Source: an uncultured Actinomycetes bacterium
GTDB lineage: Bacteria > Actinomycetota > Actinomycetes > Nanopelagicales > Nanopelagicaceae
Length of the DNA: 64,000 bases
Direction of reading: 5' to 3'
Assembly: GCA_903825945.1 (NCBI GenBank)
Contig: CAIKCJ010000049.1
Coordinates: 43,261-107,260 of the forward strand
Below are positions 1-9,586 of this stretch, one piece after another. A model generated the notes under the pieces. The model had not been told where the DNA came from. It saw nothing but the letters and a program-made list of their open reading frames with translations, and searched no databases. Each line of letters opens with the position of its first letter. Within the stretch, counting starts at the first letter, position 1. The translations under genes and the position numbers were made by a program.

Positions 1-2964
1 CACTCTGTGATCTCGCGTGTTCAGGATGGCGTGGATCCCAATTCACTTTTGATTCTTACCTACGGCCGCGAGAGCGCATCACTTCTTCGCGACCAGATTG
101 CCGTCTTAGCTGGCTCTACCTCCTTCGAACCGCTTGCTCGAACTTTTCACGCGCTCGCATTCTCGATTCTCAATGAGAAGCTCAGCGAAGATGATCTTCG
201 TTATGTATTGATCAGTGGCGCCGAACAGGATGCTGCGATCAAAGAGATGCTAACTAATCCGCTGGTTACTATTCCGTGGGATCCGGAGTTAGAGCGAGCC
301 CTCATAACTCGAGGCTTTGTACGAGAAGTGCGTGATCTTATTTTGCGCGCAACCGAGTTAGGGCTTACCCCTCGCGATCTACAAGCTATGGGAGTGCGGC
401 TAGGTGAGAAATACTGGGATGGTGCTGCCAAATTCTGGGCTTCCTATCACGGAGCACAAGAGCTCGCTAGTGCCACAGTTGGTGAGCGCTTAGTAAAAAT
501 TGATCCCAGCGCAATAATTTTTGAAGCGATCGAACTCCTGCGCCACAATCCGGCGCGACTCTCGTATTTTCGTAACCGATTCACCACAATAATTGTCGAT
601 GAGTTTCAAGAAAGCGATCCATCTCATCGTGTGCTTCTTGAGCTTCTCGCAGGAAACGAGCTCCTTCTCTTCACTGATCCTGATTCGGCGATCGGTCGAT
701 TTAGAGGCGCAGATCCCGACGGGGTAGTAAAAGCCTGCACTGCCTTAGCGCCTAACTCGATCACCTTAGATCGTGACTATCGCTCTCTTCCTGCCATTAG
801 TAACCTAGGCGTTGCGGTTGCCTCTCAATTTAGATCCACCTCTCCTACTCGACAACGCACGAGCGCTTTTACCGAGTCGGGCAATTGCATCGAATTCGCA
901 AAGCTTGCAGGGGGCACGGAGTCTGCAGATTTCATTGCTTATAGCCTACGTCACGCTCACCTTCACGATGGCATTGCGTGGTCGCAGATGGCGGTCTTGG
1001 TTCGCAATTCTGGCGCTGAAGTCTCGGCGCTTACTCGAGCTTTTGCACGTAATGCGATTCCTCTTAATGTGGACTCAACAGCGCTGGCGCTAGCCGAGAA
1101 TCCAGCAGTTATTCCTCTTCTTGGATTAGCAGAGCTTGCTCTCAAACGAGGAGAACTCACAACTCAGGATTGGCCGTTGATCGAATCCTTATTGCTATCG
1201 GAGTTCGGTGGCGCCGATGCGCTTGCCCTACGACATATTCGAATAGCTCTCACCAAAGTTCGAACCGATCTGCGCAGTACCACCTCGATGCTCATCGAAG
1301 CGATTACCGAGAGCGTGCCAGAGATTCCTTGGGAGCAGATGCTTCCCGTTAAAAGAATCCATGATCTCTTGCTCAAAGCAGATGCCGCTCTGAGAAAAAC
1401 TCCAACTATCTCTGATCTGCTTTGGGCAATTTGGGAGAACGCGCTTGATTACGAAGGTCGATCGATTGCTGCAGTCTGGCGCGAGCGTGCTTTAGCGGGT
1501 GGCAATAAGGGTGCTCAAGCAGATCGTGATCTAGATGCAGTCATTACCCTCTTTGAATCAGCACGTAGATTTACTGAGCGTAACCCTGGCGCCAAACCAG
1601 AACTCTTCCTTGACCAACTTCGTAATGAACGAATTCTCTCCGACAGTATTACGCAAAGTGCACAACGCGAAGAGGTCGTATCCCTACTCACGGTTCACTC
1701 CGCAAAAGGTGGTGAGTGGGAGTATGTAGTTGTTACAGGACTACAAGAAGGATCATGGCCCAATCTCAAAGAGCGCGGATCGCTCTTAGGTAGTGAGCGT
1801 CTCGTGGAATCAGTGCGCACTGGGTTAACTGTTGCTACAGAGATTTCGGCGGCAGCCGCTGCTGGTCTCGTTGAGGATGAGCGACGTTTACTTCACGTTG
1901 CCCTTACCAGGGCTAAAAAACGCTTATTAATAGCAGCTTATACCAATGACGACACGGTTACCTCACGCTACTTCGATGAACTCTATGAAGCGGTGCACGG
2001 TGAGAACGCTCTCTCACTTCACACCGAGAATAAACGTTCGCTCACTTCGCAGGGATTGGTTGCAGAGTTGCGCCGCCAAGTTCAGGATGGTTCAGAGTTC
2101 TCTGCTTCGCTACTTGCTTCACTCGCTGCCAAAGGGATTAGAAGCGCTGATCCTGCCCAATGGTTGGGCATGCGTGAACTCAGCACCGATGAGCCCGTCA
2201 TATCGCCAGAGGCTACGATCTCCGTCTCTCCAAGTTCACTCGGATCCTTCGATGAATGTCAGCTCAAATGGTTTGTCGAAAAATCTGGCGCACAAGACGC
2301 AGATTCAACAGCCCAACTACTTGGAGTTGCGATTCACTTCATCGCATCCCAAGTTTCTACAAACCCGAATCTCACTATTGAGGCTGGTGTTGATCAGCTT
2401 GTTGCAGCTTGGCCAGTAGTTGACCAAAATGTGGGCTGGTATAAGGAGGCACAATTAGAAACAGCCAAGAGAATGCTTACGCGATTCTTTCAATGGCACC
2501 AGAAAAATCCTCGCGACCTTGTATTCACTGAAACGAAGTTTGAAGTGGAGTTTGGTCGAGTTGTGCTGCGCGGAACTGTGGATCGACTCGAAATTGATCC
2601 GGGAACCGGAAAGTATTTTGTCGTTGATCTCAAGACCGGCTCTCCAATGACAGCAAAGGAGGCGTTGGAAAACAAACAACTCAAGGCATACCAACTTGGA
2701 GTTGTAGCAAAAGGTTTCGATGATCTACCAACGGGTGCACAGAGCGACGGTGCGGGACTGCTCTATGTGGCTAAAGAGACTCAGAAGAATGAGACGCTCG
2801 ATCAAGGCCCGATCGATGAAGCAGAATTTAGGGAGACGGTAGAGATCACCGCAGAGGCAATGGCAGGCTCCACCTTTACCGCTGTCATCAACAGTCGCTG
2901 CCGAAGCTGCCAAGTCAAAGCTTTATGCCCACTTCAGAGCCAAGGACGGAGTGTGCTGGAATGA
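1..2964 (+). CDS. adnA: AdnA-like helicase-nuclease subunit (5' end outside window)
   Basis: One subunit of the actinobacterial AdnAB end-resection motor-nuclease, which processes double-strand breaks for recombination. The frame is open from base 1, so the N-terminus with the Walker A motif lies upstream. Visible are motif Ia (LTYGRE), IIVDEFQESDP, a degenerate motif III (TDPDSAIGRFRGA, lacking the usual Gln), LLTVHSAKGGEWEYV and ALTRAKKRL. The C-terminal PD-(D/E)XK nuclease shows GTVDRLE and VVDLKTG. One Cys (FDECQLKWF) plus a terminal C-x2-C-x5-C are the expected ligands of an AddB-type Fe-S cluster. The degenerate motif III and the position upstream of a second, fully equipped helicase-nuclease support AdnA rather than AdnB. 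It overlaps adnB by 4 nt (ATGA), so the two are translationally coupled. The family call is firm; the A/B assignment rests on order and motifs. Confidence 0.88.
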   Translation, partial: HSVISRVQDGVDPNSLLILTYGRESASLLRDQIAVLAGSTSFEPLARTFHALAFSILNEKLSEDDLRYVLISGAEQDAAIKEMLTNPLVTIPWDPELERALITRGFVREVRDLILRATELGLTPRDLQAMGVRLGEKYWDGAAKFWASYHGAQELASATVGERLVKIDPSAIIFEAIELLRHNPARLSYFRNRFTTIIVDEFQESDPSHRVLLELLAGNELLLFTDPDSAIGRFRGADPDGVVKACTALAPNSITLDRDYRSLPAISNLGVAVASQFRSTSPTRQRTSAFTESGNCIEFAKLAGGTESADFIAYSLRHAHLHDGIAWSQMAVLVRNSGAEVSALTRAFARNAIPLNVDSTALALAENPAVIPLLGLAELALKRGELTTQDWPLIESLLLSEFGGADALALRHIRIALTKVRTDLRSTTSMLIEAITESVPEIPWEQMLPVKRIHDLLLKADAALRKTPTISDLLWAIWENALDYEGRSIAAVWRERALAGGNKGAQADRDLDAVITLFESARRFTERNPGAKPELFLDQLRNERILSDSITQSAQREEVVSLLTVHSAKGGEWEYVVVTGLQEGSWPNLKERGSLLGSERLVESVRTGLTVATEISAAAAAGLVEDERRLLHVALTRAKKRLLIAAYTNDDTVTSRYFDELYEAVHGENALSLHTENKRSLTSQGLVAELRRQVQDGSEFSASLLASLAAKGIRSADPAQWLGMRELSTDEPVISPEATISVSPSSLGSFDECQLKWFVEKSGAQDADSTAQLLGVAIHFIASQVSTNPNLTIEAGVDQLVAAWPVVDQNVGWYKEAQLETAKRMLTRFFQWHQKNPRDLVFTETKFEVEFGRVVLRGTVDRLEIDPGTGKYFVVDLKTGSPMTAKEALENKQLKAYQLGVVAKGFDDLPTGAQSDGAGLLYVAKETQKNETLDQGPIDEAEFRETVEITAEAMAGSTFTAVINSRCRSCQVKALCPLQSQGRSVLE

Positions 2965-5900
2965 GTCATCAACTAAAAACCCAGGGGTCTCGGGTAGTGA
3001 GCTCGCTTGAGATTGCCGAAGCTCTCCATCGCGCTGGTAACGCTCTTATCTTGCCCACAGATGAACAACAAGCAATTATTGAGTCGACACACTTTGGCCC
3101 CACTGTCATTATTGCGGGAGCAGGATCGGGCAAGACCGAAACTATGTCGCAACGCGTGCTCTGGTTGGTCGCTAATGGTGTGGTTACTCCAGATCAGATT
3201 CTGGGTCTTACCTTTACGCGCAAGGCCGCTGGTGAATTAGCTACTCGCATAAGAATGCGACTGCGCCAACTACGCGCAGCAGGGCTTTTACCTGTTGATG
3301 ACCGCACTGGCATTGCTCCTCATATTGCTGTCGACGTCTCTACCTATCATTCCTACGCCGGTCGCACGCTGAGCACCCATGGAATTCGCATAGGAATAGA
3401 TACTGATGGCGATCCGCTCGGTGAAGCAGCCTCCTGGCAGATGAGCGCTGCGATTGTGAACTCTTTCACTGAACTGCCTCGTCCTATATTCCATAAACCC
3501 AACCATGTGATTGATGCAGTCATTAATCTCTCAGCCGAACTGGGGGAGCACAACCAGAGCGTTGAGACGCTTCGCACATATCTAGAAGTACTTGAATCAA
3601 AATTTTTGTCGGTATCGCACCCCAAGAAAAATGAAGAGTTTAAAAAGGCGCTTGAGGTAATTCAAGAGCGGTTGGCGCTCTTGCCGATGATTGAGAAGAT
3701 CGACCAGAGCCGTTTAGAGCTCGGTCAGCTCACCTTTAATGATCAGATGTCCTACGCTGCCAAGTTAGTTGAAGAGATTCCAGAGATCGGAGACATTGAG
3801 CGAGCGAAGTATCCAGTTGTATTGCTTGATGAGTATCAAGATACTTCATATTCTCAAGTTCGCTTCCTCTCTTCCCTCTTTGGTTCAGCAGGCAGCACCC
3901 ACCATGTCACAGCTGTAGGCGATCCAAACCAAGCTATTTATGGGTGGCGTGGAGCTTCAGCGGCCACACTCGAAACCTTTAGTTCTCATTTTGGTTCCGA
4001 TACTAAGAACTTCGATTTGCTGACAACGTGGCGCAATGACCGCAGGATTTTGGAGATCGCCAACCGCGTAGTCGAGCACAACGCTGAGCTATCTGGAAGT
4101 CGCAACGGAGTGCATGCTCTCATGCCTCGTGGCGCCGCAGGCCAAGGCGATGTTCGTTGCTCACTCTTCACAACGCTGAGCGAAGAAGCAGCAGGAATTG
4201 CTGATTATTTTTATACGCTCTGGAATGACCCAGCGCGGTTGGCCCTTCCACCCGAGAAGCGTCCAACATTTGCTGTTCTTCTACGAGTAAAGAGTTATAT
4301 CCCGGAGATTGAAGCAGCGCTTCGTGGACGAGGGCTGAAGACTGATGTTGTTGGTATGAGCGGACTCATACATGTGCCTGAAATAGCGGAGATAATCGCA
4401 CTACTGCGCACAATTATCTTTCCAGATTCCGGAACGGCGCTAGCTCGACTACTGCTTGGACCTCGGTTAGCGCTTGGTCCGAAAGATTTAGCAGCTCTCG
4501 GAAAGTATTCGCGTGCACTTGCTCTTGCTTCGGGGCTCAATCGCTCTACAAAACTAGAGGAGATAATTGAGAGTGGAGATGAGTCAGTGATGGAGTCTGA
4601 TGACTTCGCCACTGGATCAATCATCGAAGCTCTCGAGGAGATTGCGCAAGCACACCAATCTGATTTCTCTCGAGAGGGTTATAAGCGTCTCATTGAGTTT
4701 AGGGATGAATTAGCTTCTTTTAAACGAGAGGCTCACGGATCGCTCACCGATATCGTTATCGCTGCAGAAAGATTTTTGCGTCTTGATACCGAGTTATTAG
4801 TGCGAGATGGCGCTTCACTTGGTCGTCGTCATATTGAGAAGTTCTTAGACGAAGCTGCTGCCTTTTCACGTACAGGTGCAAGTCTCTCTGCTTTTCTGCA
4901 GTGGCTAGATACAGCCGAGGATCGTGAAGGTGGCCTAAAACCTGCGCAAGTAAGCGTTTCTCACGATGCCGTCCAAATTCTCACCATCCATAACTCAAAA
5001 GGTGCTGAGTGGGACGTTGTCGCAGTGCCTGGATTGATCGACGATGTCTTCCCAAACAAGGGGCGTTCGAACTCCTGGATGAAATACTCAGGGTCATTGC
5101 CAATTGCGCTTCGCGGCGATCACCTCCAATTTCATGATTTCCATTTCCCTGGTTCAGATGATCCATCACCAACAGAGATTAAAAAATCACTCGAAGCGTT
5201 TGAAGTCGAATGGGCTCTAAAAAAGCGATACGAAGAATTACGACTGGGTTATGTCGCTTTTACTCGCGCTAAATCTCATCTCTACCTAAGCGCGTCATAC
5301 TTCCGCGATGGCGCGAAAGCACAAGATCAGAGCGAGCTATTCACGATCGCCCATAACTACCTTTCTGAGGTAGCGCCGGATACAGTTCATTTCGTTACCG
5401 AAGTCCCTGCCGAAAATCCGGATGTAACCAATCCCAGAACTGCAATCTGGCCCGTACCTAATCCTCGAACGAGGGATATTCACGCAAGTGCTGAGCGCGT
5501 GCGGCGTGCGACGCCACTAGCTCTTGATCACAATCCGTCTTCGTTATCCACGTTCGAGCGCTCACTTCTGGAGGATGCTCGCGCTCTTGTCACTGAATTG
5601 GAGCAATGGAGTGAGAAAACTCTGGTCTATCTTCCGGATCGACTTTCAGTCTCGACTCTGATTGCACTCAAAGAGAACCCCGATGAGCTTGCTCTTGCTT
5701 TGAGACGGCCAATGCCACGCCATACCGATCGATATGCGCAGCGAGGAACAGAGTTCCATCTGTGGCTGGAGCGACACTTTGATTCCCAGACCCTGTTCGA
5801 TGACGACATTTTTGAACCAGAGCCATTGATTGATGTAACGCTCAAGGAACTACAAGATAAGTGGTTGGCCAGCTCATGGGCCACGTTAACCCCGCACGAG

Positions 5901-6221
5901 GTTGAGGCAGGCTTTGAAACTGTTATAGATGGCTTAGTTTTGAAGGGTCGCATCGATGCAATTTATAAAGATGGTGATCAGTACGTGGTTGTCGATTGGA
6001 AAACTGGTCGCGTAAAAGAAGGCGAAGATCTTGAGAGCGCATCAATCCAGTTGGCTATGTACAGGTTGGCATACGCATCCCTACATAACATTGCCTTAGA
6101 AAATGTTAAGGCAGCTTTTTATTATGTTGCCGACAATAAAACAATCTATCGTGACGGTTTACCAGAACAGGAAGAGATCGCAGCAATTATTCGATCAATC
6201 GAGGTTAAAGCCGATCGGTAA
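2961..6221 (+). CDS. adnB: AdnB-like ATP-dependent helicase-nuclease subunit
   Basis: Lead motor and second nuclease subunit of AdnAB, about 1086 residues, close to mycobacterial AdnB. UvrD/Rep-type motifs are intact: Walker A IIAGAGSGKTET, LTFTRKAAGELATR (Ia), VVLLDEYQDTS (II), GDPNQAIYGWRGA (III), ILTIHNSKGAEWD (V) and GYVAFTRAKSHL (VI). The C-terminal nuclease has LKGRIDAI and VVVDWKTG. Unlike AdnA it shows no cysteine cluster at its end, so its nuclease probably lacks the Fe-S cluster. The ATG at 2961 is chosen because it overlaps the adnA stop as ATGA; an in-frame ATG at 2925 would add 12 residues and a 40-nt overlap. The 3' end overlaps the convergent EEP gene by 27 nt. Confidence 0.92.
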   Translation: MSHQLKTQGSRVVSSLEIAEALHRAGNALILPTDEQQAIIESTHFGPTVIIAGAGSGKTETMSQRVLWLVANGVVTPDQILGLTFTRKAAGELATRIRMRLRQLRAAGLLPVDDRTGIAPHIAVDVSTYHSYAGRTLSTHGIRIGIDTDGDPLGEAASWQMSAAIVNSFTELPRPIFHKPNHVIDAVINLSAELGEHNQSVETLRTYLEVLESKFLSVSHPKKNEEFKKALEVIQERLALLPMIEKIDQSRLELGQLTFNDQMSYAAKLVEEIPEIGDIERAKYPVVLLDEYQDTSYSQVRFLSSLFGSAGSTHHVTAVGDPNQAIYGWRGASAATLETFSSHFGSDTKNFDLLTTWRNDRRILEIANRVVEHNAELSGSRNGVHALMPRGAAGQGDVRCSLFTTLSEEAAGIADYFYTLWNDPARLALPPEKRPTFAVLLRVKSYIPEIEAALRGRGLKTDVVGMSGLIHVPEIAEIIALLRTIIFPDSGTALARLLLGPRLALGPKDLAALGKYSRALALASGLNRSTKLEEIIESGDESVMESDDFATGSIIEALEEIAQAHQSDFSREGYKRLIEFRDELASFKREAHGSLTDIVIAAERFLRLDTELLVRDGASLGRRHIEKFLDEAAAFSRTGASLSAFLQWLDTAEDREGGLKPAQVSVSHDAVQILTIHNSKGAEWDVVAVPGLIDDVFPNKGRSNSWMKYSGSLPIALRGDHLQFHDFHFPGSDDPSPTEIKKSLEAFEVEWALKKRYEELRLGYVAFTRAKSHLYLSASYFRDGAKAQDQSELFTIAHNYLSEVAPDTVHFVTEVPAENPDVTNPRTAIWPVPNPRTRDIHASAERVRRATPLALDHNPSSLSTFERSLLEDARALVTELEQWSEKTLVYLPDRLSVSTLIALKENPDELALALRRPMPRHTDRYAQRGTEFHLWLERHFDSQTLFDDDIFEPEPLIDVTLKELQDKWLASSWATLTPHEVEAGFETVIDGLVLKGRIDAIYKDGDQYVVVDWKTGRVKEGEDLESASIQLAMYRLAYASLHNIALENVKAAFYYVADNKTIYRDGLPEQEEIAAIIRSIEVKADR

Positions 6222-6962
6222 ATGATCGCTCAGCGGAGTTTGCTTGATTTCTAATTCGTCTCCCTGAACGCTCTCTGGTGACAAAATGTAATCAAATTGA
6301 ATCGCTGGCTTCCATGAGGGATATGTATTTTTCTTCACGAGAGAGTGCCACGGACTCCATGAGTGAGGTATACCAAAAGGAAGATTGAGATCTCCAATGA
6401 TGAGTTTTTTTCCGGGGAGTCCTTTCATCACACGCTGTAGTTTGCGAAGTTGCAGATAATTGACGATCGGAACAAATGAGAGATGAGTAACCGCAATTGT
6501 GTAGCCATTACTCAATTCCGCAATTAGCGCCACACGCGGTTCATCTTTTATGTAGGCGATTCGATTTCCTTTAGCACTACCCACTAAGAGTGGAAGTCCT
6601 ATAAGCGAGCGACCTAACTCAACGCGTTGCCAACGCAGGACGGGTATCTTAGAAATTAATCCGATTCCGTACGATGGTTGATCAAAGTGTGCGTGCAAAA
6701 CTGCTTCGTGGGCGTCGGGCTTTCGCCATTTCACCCCCGGGGTCCCAATCACCGAGCGCGCGTAAGCCCAATGGGTGGTCTGGAGAGCGGCAGCGATCTG
6801 CGCGACCTGTTTGACGCCACCTGACCGTGGCTGATTCTCATCCACCTCTTGGATGCCTAGAACATCGACATCTAGTCCCGCGAAAATCTCGTCCAGATCC
6901 GGGGTCGGGTTTCCGGGCAAGGGTGCGCTGCCGTGCAGCAGATTCCACGAGATGACCCTCAT
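6195..6962 (-). CDS. endonuclease/exonuclease/phosphatase family protein
   Basis: A 255-residue member of the EEP superfamily (DNase I / exonuclease III fold), metal-dependent hydrolases of phosphodiesters or phosphate esters. Superfamily landmarks are the N-terminal ISWNLLHG (Asn metal ligand), GIQEVDEN (catalytic Glu), THLSFVP, GDLNLPFG (Asp/Asn) and the C-terminal SDHLPIGF (Asp-His). There is no signal peptide, so it should act in the cytoplasm. The substrate cannot be told: members cut DNA, RNA, lipids or inositol phosphates. It is transcribed divergently from nudC with only 28 bp between the start codons. A TAGCCT -10 element six bases before the ATG points to a leaderless mRNA. Confidence 0.85.
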   Translation of the reverse strand: MRVISWNLLHGSAPLPGNPTPDLDEIFAGLDVDVLGIQEVDENQPRSGGVKQVAQIAAALQTTHWAYARSVIGTPGVKWRKPDAHEAVLHAHFDQPSYGIGLISKIPVLRWQRVELGRSLIGLPLLVGSAKGNRIAYIKDEPRVALIAELSNGYTIAVTHLSFVPIVNYLQLRKLQRVMKGLPGKKLIIGDLNLPFGIPHSWSPWHSLVKKNTYPSWKPAIQFDYILSPESVQGDELEIKQTPLSDHLPIGFNLD

Positions 6963-6990
6963 AAGGGCAGGCTAGTAGGGTCGCCTCCTA
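6963..6990. promoter_or_regulatory. interlocked divergent promoters, EEP gene / nudC
   Basis: Only 28 bp separate the two divergent start codons. A minus-strand -10 (TAGCCT, 6974-6969) lies 6 nt before the EEP start and a plus-strand -10 (TAGGGT, 6976-6981) lies 9 nt before nudC. The two hexamers are one base apart, so each promoter's -35 region falls inside the other gene's coding sequence. Seen in sequence; promoter function is inferred. Confidence 0.5.
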
Positions 6991-7893
6991 ATGAAAATTC
7001 TTAATTTGCCCCTGTCCCGTTCGGTCGTAGACCGCGCCGCCCATGTGCGCACAGATCCTGCCGCCTTGGAGGCTGCCTGGAGTAAGGCCAAGATCATTCA
7101 TTTCAACGGAGAGGGATTCCTCCTTGAAAGTGGAGCGCTGCGTTATCTAAGTGCGCAAGAGATCGCGGGTAGCGGCGAGCGAATCTTCCTTGGCGAACAT
7201 GCCGGAGATTCATATTTCATGTGGTGTGCGGCTCTCAACATCGGGGCCGAAGATCAATATCAAACTCTCCGCGCCATTGGTCATACTCTCAGTGATTTGG
7301 ATATCGGTCTTGCAGTTCATGGACAGGCGATTGCGCTTTGGCACCATCAGACACCGCTATGTTCGAGCTGTGGGTCTGCTCTTGTTCCTGCCCAAGGTGG
7401 CGCAACACGAAAGTGTGTTGGCGAAGGTCATGAACATTTTCCACGAACCGATCCAGCAATTATCGTTTTAATAAAAGATCACAGCGATCGAATTCTCTTA
7501 GGTCGCCAGAAAGTATGGCCCGAACATCGCTTCTCGACATTCGCTGGCTTTGTCGAATCAGGCGAATCGATCGAGCAGTGTGTTGTTCGAGAAGTCTTTG
7601 AAGAAGCTGGTGTTGCTGTAGATGGAATCAATTACTTGGGATCTCAACCGTGGCCATTCCCGCGCTCATTAATGATCGCATGTGAAGCGAGCATTGTTGA
7701 TCCCGCAAATGCTCGGCCTGACGGTGAAGAGATAGAAGAGATTCGTTGGTTCGACCGTGACTCAATCTATGCAGCAGTCCAAGAAGAAACCTTGTTATTG
7801 CCGCCAGCGATGAGCGTTGCGCGCGCAATGATCCAAGCCTGGTACGGAGAAGATCGTCCAGAGTTATCGACCGCCGAAACCTGGCGCAACTAA
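6991..7893 (+). CDS. nudC: NAD(+)/NADH pyrophosphatase (NudC family, Nudix)
   Basis: Hydrolyses NAD(H) to NMN(H) and AMP, and in NudC enzymes also removes NAD caps from RNA. The 300 residues carry an N-terminal domain, a zinc ribbon starting CSSCGSALVP, the family motif FPRTDPAIIVLI, a Nudix box GFVESGESIEQCVVREVFEE followed by AGV, and the NADH-specific SQPWPFPRS motif just after it. The last motif separates NudC from other Nudix hydrolases. Position between adnB and the UvrD2-like helicase matches the order I recall from mycobacteria. The stop is 4 nt before the helicase start, so the two genes form one transcript. Confidence 0.95.
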   Translation: MKILNLPLSRSVVDRAAHVRTDPAALEAAWSKAKIIHFNGEGFLLESGALRYLSAQEIAGSGERIFLGEHAGDSYFMWCAALNIGAEDQYQTLRAIGHTLSDLDIGLAVHGQAIALWHHQTPLCSSCGSALVPAQGGATRKCVGEGHEHFPRTDPAIIVLIKDHSDRILLGRQKVWPEHRFSTFAGFVESGESIEQCVVREVFEEAGVAVDGINYLGSQPWPFPRSLMIACEASIVDPANARPDGEEIEEIRWFDRDSIYAAVQEETLLLPPAMSVARAMIQAWYGEDRPELSTAETWRN

Positions 7894-7897
7894 GCCA

Positions 7898-9547
7898 ATG
7901 AACGCCGAATCCATTCTTGGTGGCTTAGATCCGGAGCAGCTTGAAGTCGTTACCAATGTTCGTGGCCCGGTATGTGTCATTGCGGGCGCCGGAACCGGAA
8001 AAACACGAGTCATTACTCATCGAATCGCGTATGCAATTGCCACGGGTGTTGCAGATCCCAACAAGACCCTTGCGCTGACTTTTACAGCTCGCGCAGCGGG
8101 GGAGATGAGGGCTCGACTTCGCACACTTGGCGTCCCAAATGCAGCCGCGCGTACCTTTCACAGCGCTGCCCTCAAGCAGCTGATGTACTTCTGGCCTTAT
8201 TCATTTGGAGGATCATTTCCGAAGTTATTGACTTCCAAAGCTGGATTTATGTCAGAGGCTATGGGCCGAAGCGACACAACTTTGGTTCCTGGGGTCGCAA
8301 CGCTTCGCGAGATTAGTAGTGAAATCGAGTGGGCTAAATCCATGGAGACCTCTCCATCAGATTATGTAGAGGCTGCACTTGCGGCGAATAGGTCACTACG
8401 CATCCCTAATGGCCGTTCTAATAAAGATAATTATTTTGAGATAGCCAAGGTTTATCAATCTTACGAAACCCTCAAACATCAAGAGCGCGTCATTGATTTT
8501 GAAGATGTGCTTCTCCTAACAGTTGGCATGCTTGAAGAGGATAGGGATGTACGGGAGCGCGTACGAGATCAGTACCGTTACTTCACAGTCGATGAGTATC
8601 AAGACGTTTCACCGCTGCAACAACGTTTACTCAATCTATGGCTAGGTAATCGTGACGACATTTGCGTAGTTGGAGATGCGGCCCAGACAATTTACTCATT
8701 CGCTGGCGCTACATCATCGTTCCTACTTGGCTTCACTCATAGATTTCCAAAATCTGCTGTGATCAGACTTAATCGCGGATATCGCTCCACCCCCGAAATT
8801 ATCCGGATGGCCAACTCGGTGCTCAAGCTTTCTCGCGAAGATTCGCACCAGGAATTAATTTCGATGAATGAGCGCGGTGAAGAACTCGACTTACGCGGCT
8901 TTACTGATTCGCGCGCCGAAGTCGCTGCAGTTGTCGAACGTATCGCGGTGCTCAATAACTCACATTCAGATATCGCAATTTTGGCTCGCACTAATGCACA
9001 ACTTGATTCATTTGAACAGGCTCTCAAAGTGCGCAACATCGAAACCCAGCTCAAGAGCTCAGAGAGATTCTTTGATCGAGTCGAGGTTAAAGATGCGATG
9101 CGCACGATCCGTAGCGCTTCGGTCCTGCCGTGTGAGGGTGATTGGGTTATCGAACTGAGCTCAGTACTGCGGCCTTTTGGCGATGGTGACTATGTCCGAG
9201 CATTTATCTCACTGGCGCAGGAGATGAAGTCCAACGGGACCGACGGGCCCAACGCCTTACGCGCCTTCCTGCGCGAGCTTGAGGATCGAGCCGAACAGAA
9301 CAATCCTCCGACTCTGCCTGGAGTAGTGCTGAGCACCCTTCACGCTGCCAAAGGCCTTGAATGGGACCAGGTCTTTTTGGTCGGAATTAATGAGGGATCT
9401 CTGCCGTACGGGGGAGCAGATATCTCAAGCACTGCGCTTGAAGAGGAACGGCGCCTTTTTTACGTCGGAATCACACGCGCCAAGTCCGCGGCACACCTCT
9501 CGTACTCGGGAACCCCGAGTGTGTTTCTGGAAGGGCTCTTGAAGTAG
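7898..9547 (+). CDS. UvrD2-like superfamily 1 DNA helicase, short form
   Basis: An ATP-dependent 3'-5' DNA helicase of the UvrD/PcrA family. Motifs in order: Walker A IAGAGTGKTRVITHR, LTFTARAAGEMRARL (Ia), YFTVDEYQDVSPLQQRL (II), VGDAAQTIYSFAGA (III, typical of actinobacterial UvrD2), LSTLHAAKGLEWDQVFL (V) and EEERRLFYVGITRAKS (VI). At 549 residues it ends about 25 residues after motif VI. Mycobacterial UvrD2 is near 700 residues and carries a tetracysteine segment and an HRDC domain; neither is present here. Position after nudC and before whiB7 supports orthology with UvrD2. Its biochemical role in this shortened form is unknown. Confidence 0.88.
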   Translation: MNAESILGGLDPEQLEVVTNVRGPVCVIAGAGTGKTRVITHRIAYAIATGVADPNKTLALTFTARAAGEMRARLRTLGVPNAAARTFHSAALKQLMYFWPYSFGGSFPKLLTSKAGFMSEAMGRSDTTLVPGVATLREISSEIEWAKSMETSPSDYVEAALAANRSLRIPNGRSNKDNYFEIAKVYQSYETLKHQERVIDFEDVLLLTVGMLEEDRDVRERVRDQYRYFTVDEYQDVSPLQQRLLNLWLGNRDDICVVGDAAQTIYSFAGATSSFLLGFTHRFPKSAVIRLNRGYRSTPEIIRMANSVLKLSREDSHQELISMNERGEELDLRGFTDSRAEVAAVVERIAVLNNSHSDIAILARTNAQLDSFEQALKVRNIETQLKSSERFFDRVEVKDAMRTIRSASVLPCEGDWVIELSSVLRPFGDGDYVRAFISLAQEMKSNGTDGPNALRAFLRELEDRAEQNNPPTLPGVVLSTLHAAKGLEWDQVFLVGINEGSLPYGGADISSTALEEERRLFYVGITRAKSAAHLSYSGTPSVFLEGLLK

Positions 9548-9561
9548 GACTGGTCTTTGGC

Positions 9562-9583
9562 CCCATATGGGATCCCATATGGG
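9562..9583. repeat. 22-bp perfect double palindrome after the UvrD2-like gene
   Basis: Two copies of the palindrome CCCATATGGG joined by AT, so the whole 22 bp is also a perfect palindrome. It begins 15 bp after the helicase stop codon and 22 bp before the predicted whiB7 -35 element. No T-run follows, so a standard intrinsic terminator is not supported. It may be a hairpin ending the upstream mRNA or a protein-binding site. Confidence 0.6.
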
Positions 9584-9586
9584 CTT

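Noticed and set aside
2925..2960. Upstream start for adnB
   Set aside because: ATG at 2961 overlaps the adnA stop as ATGA, the coupling seen at other joints; the 12 extra residues lie inside adnA.
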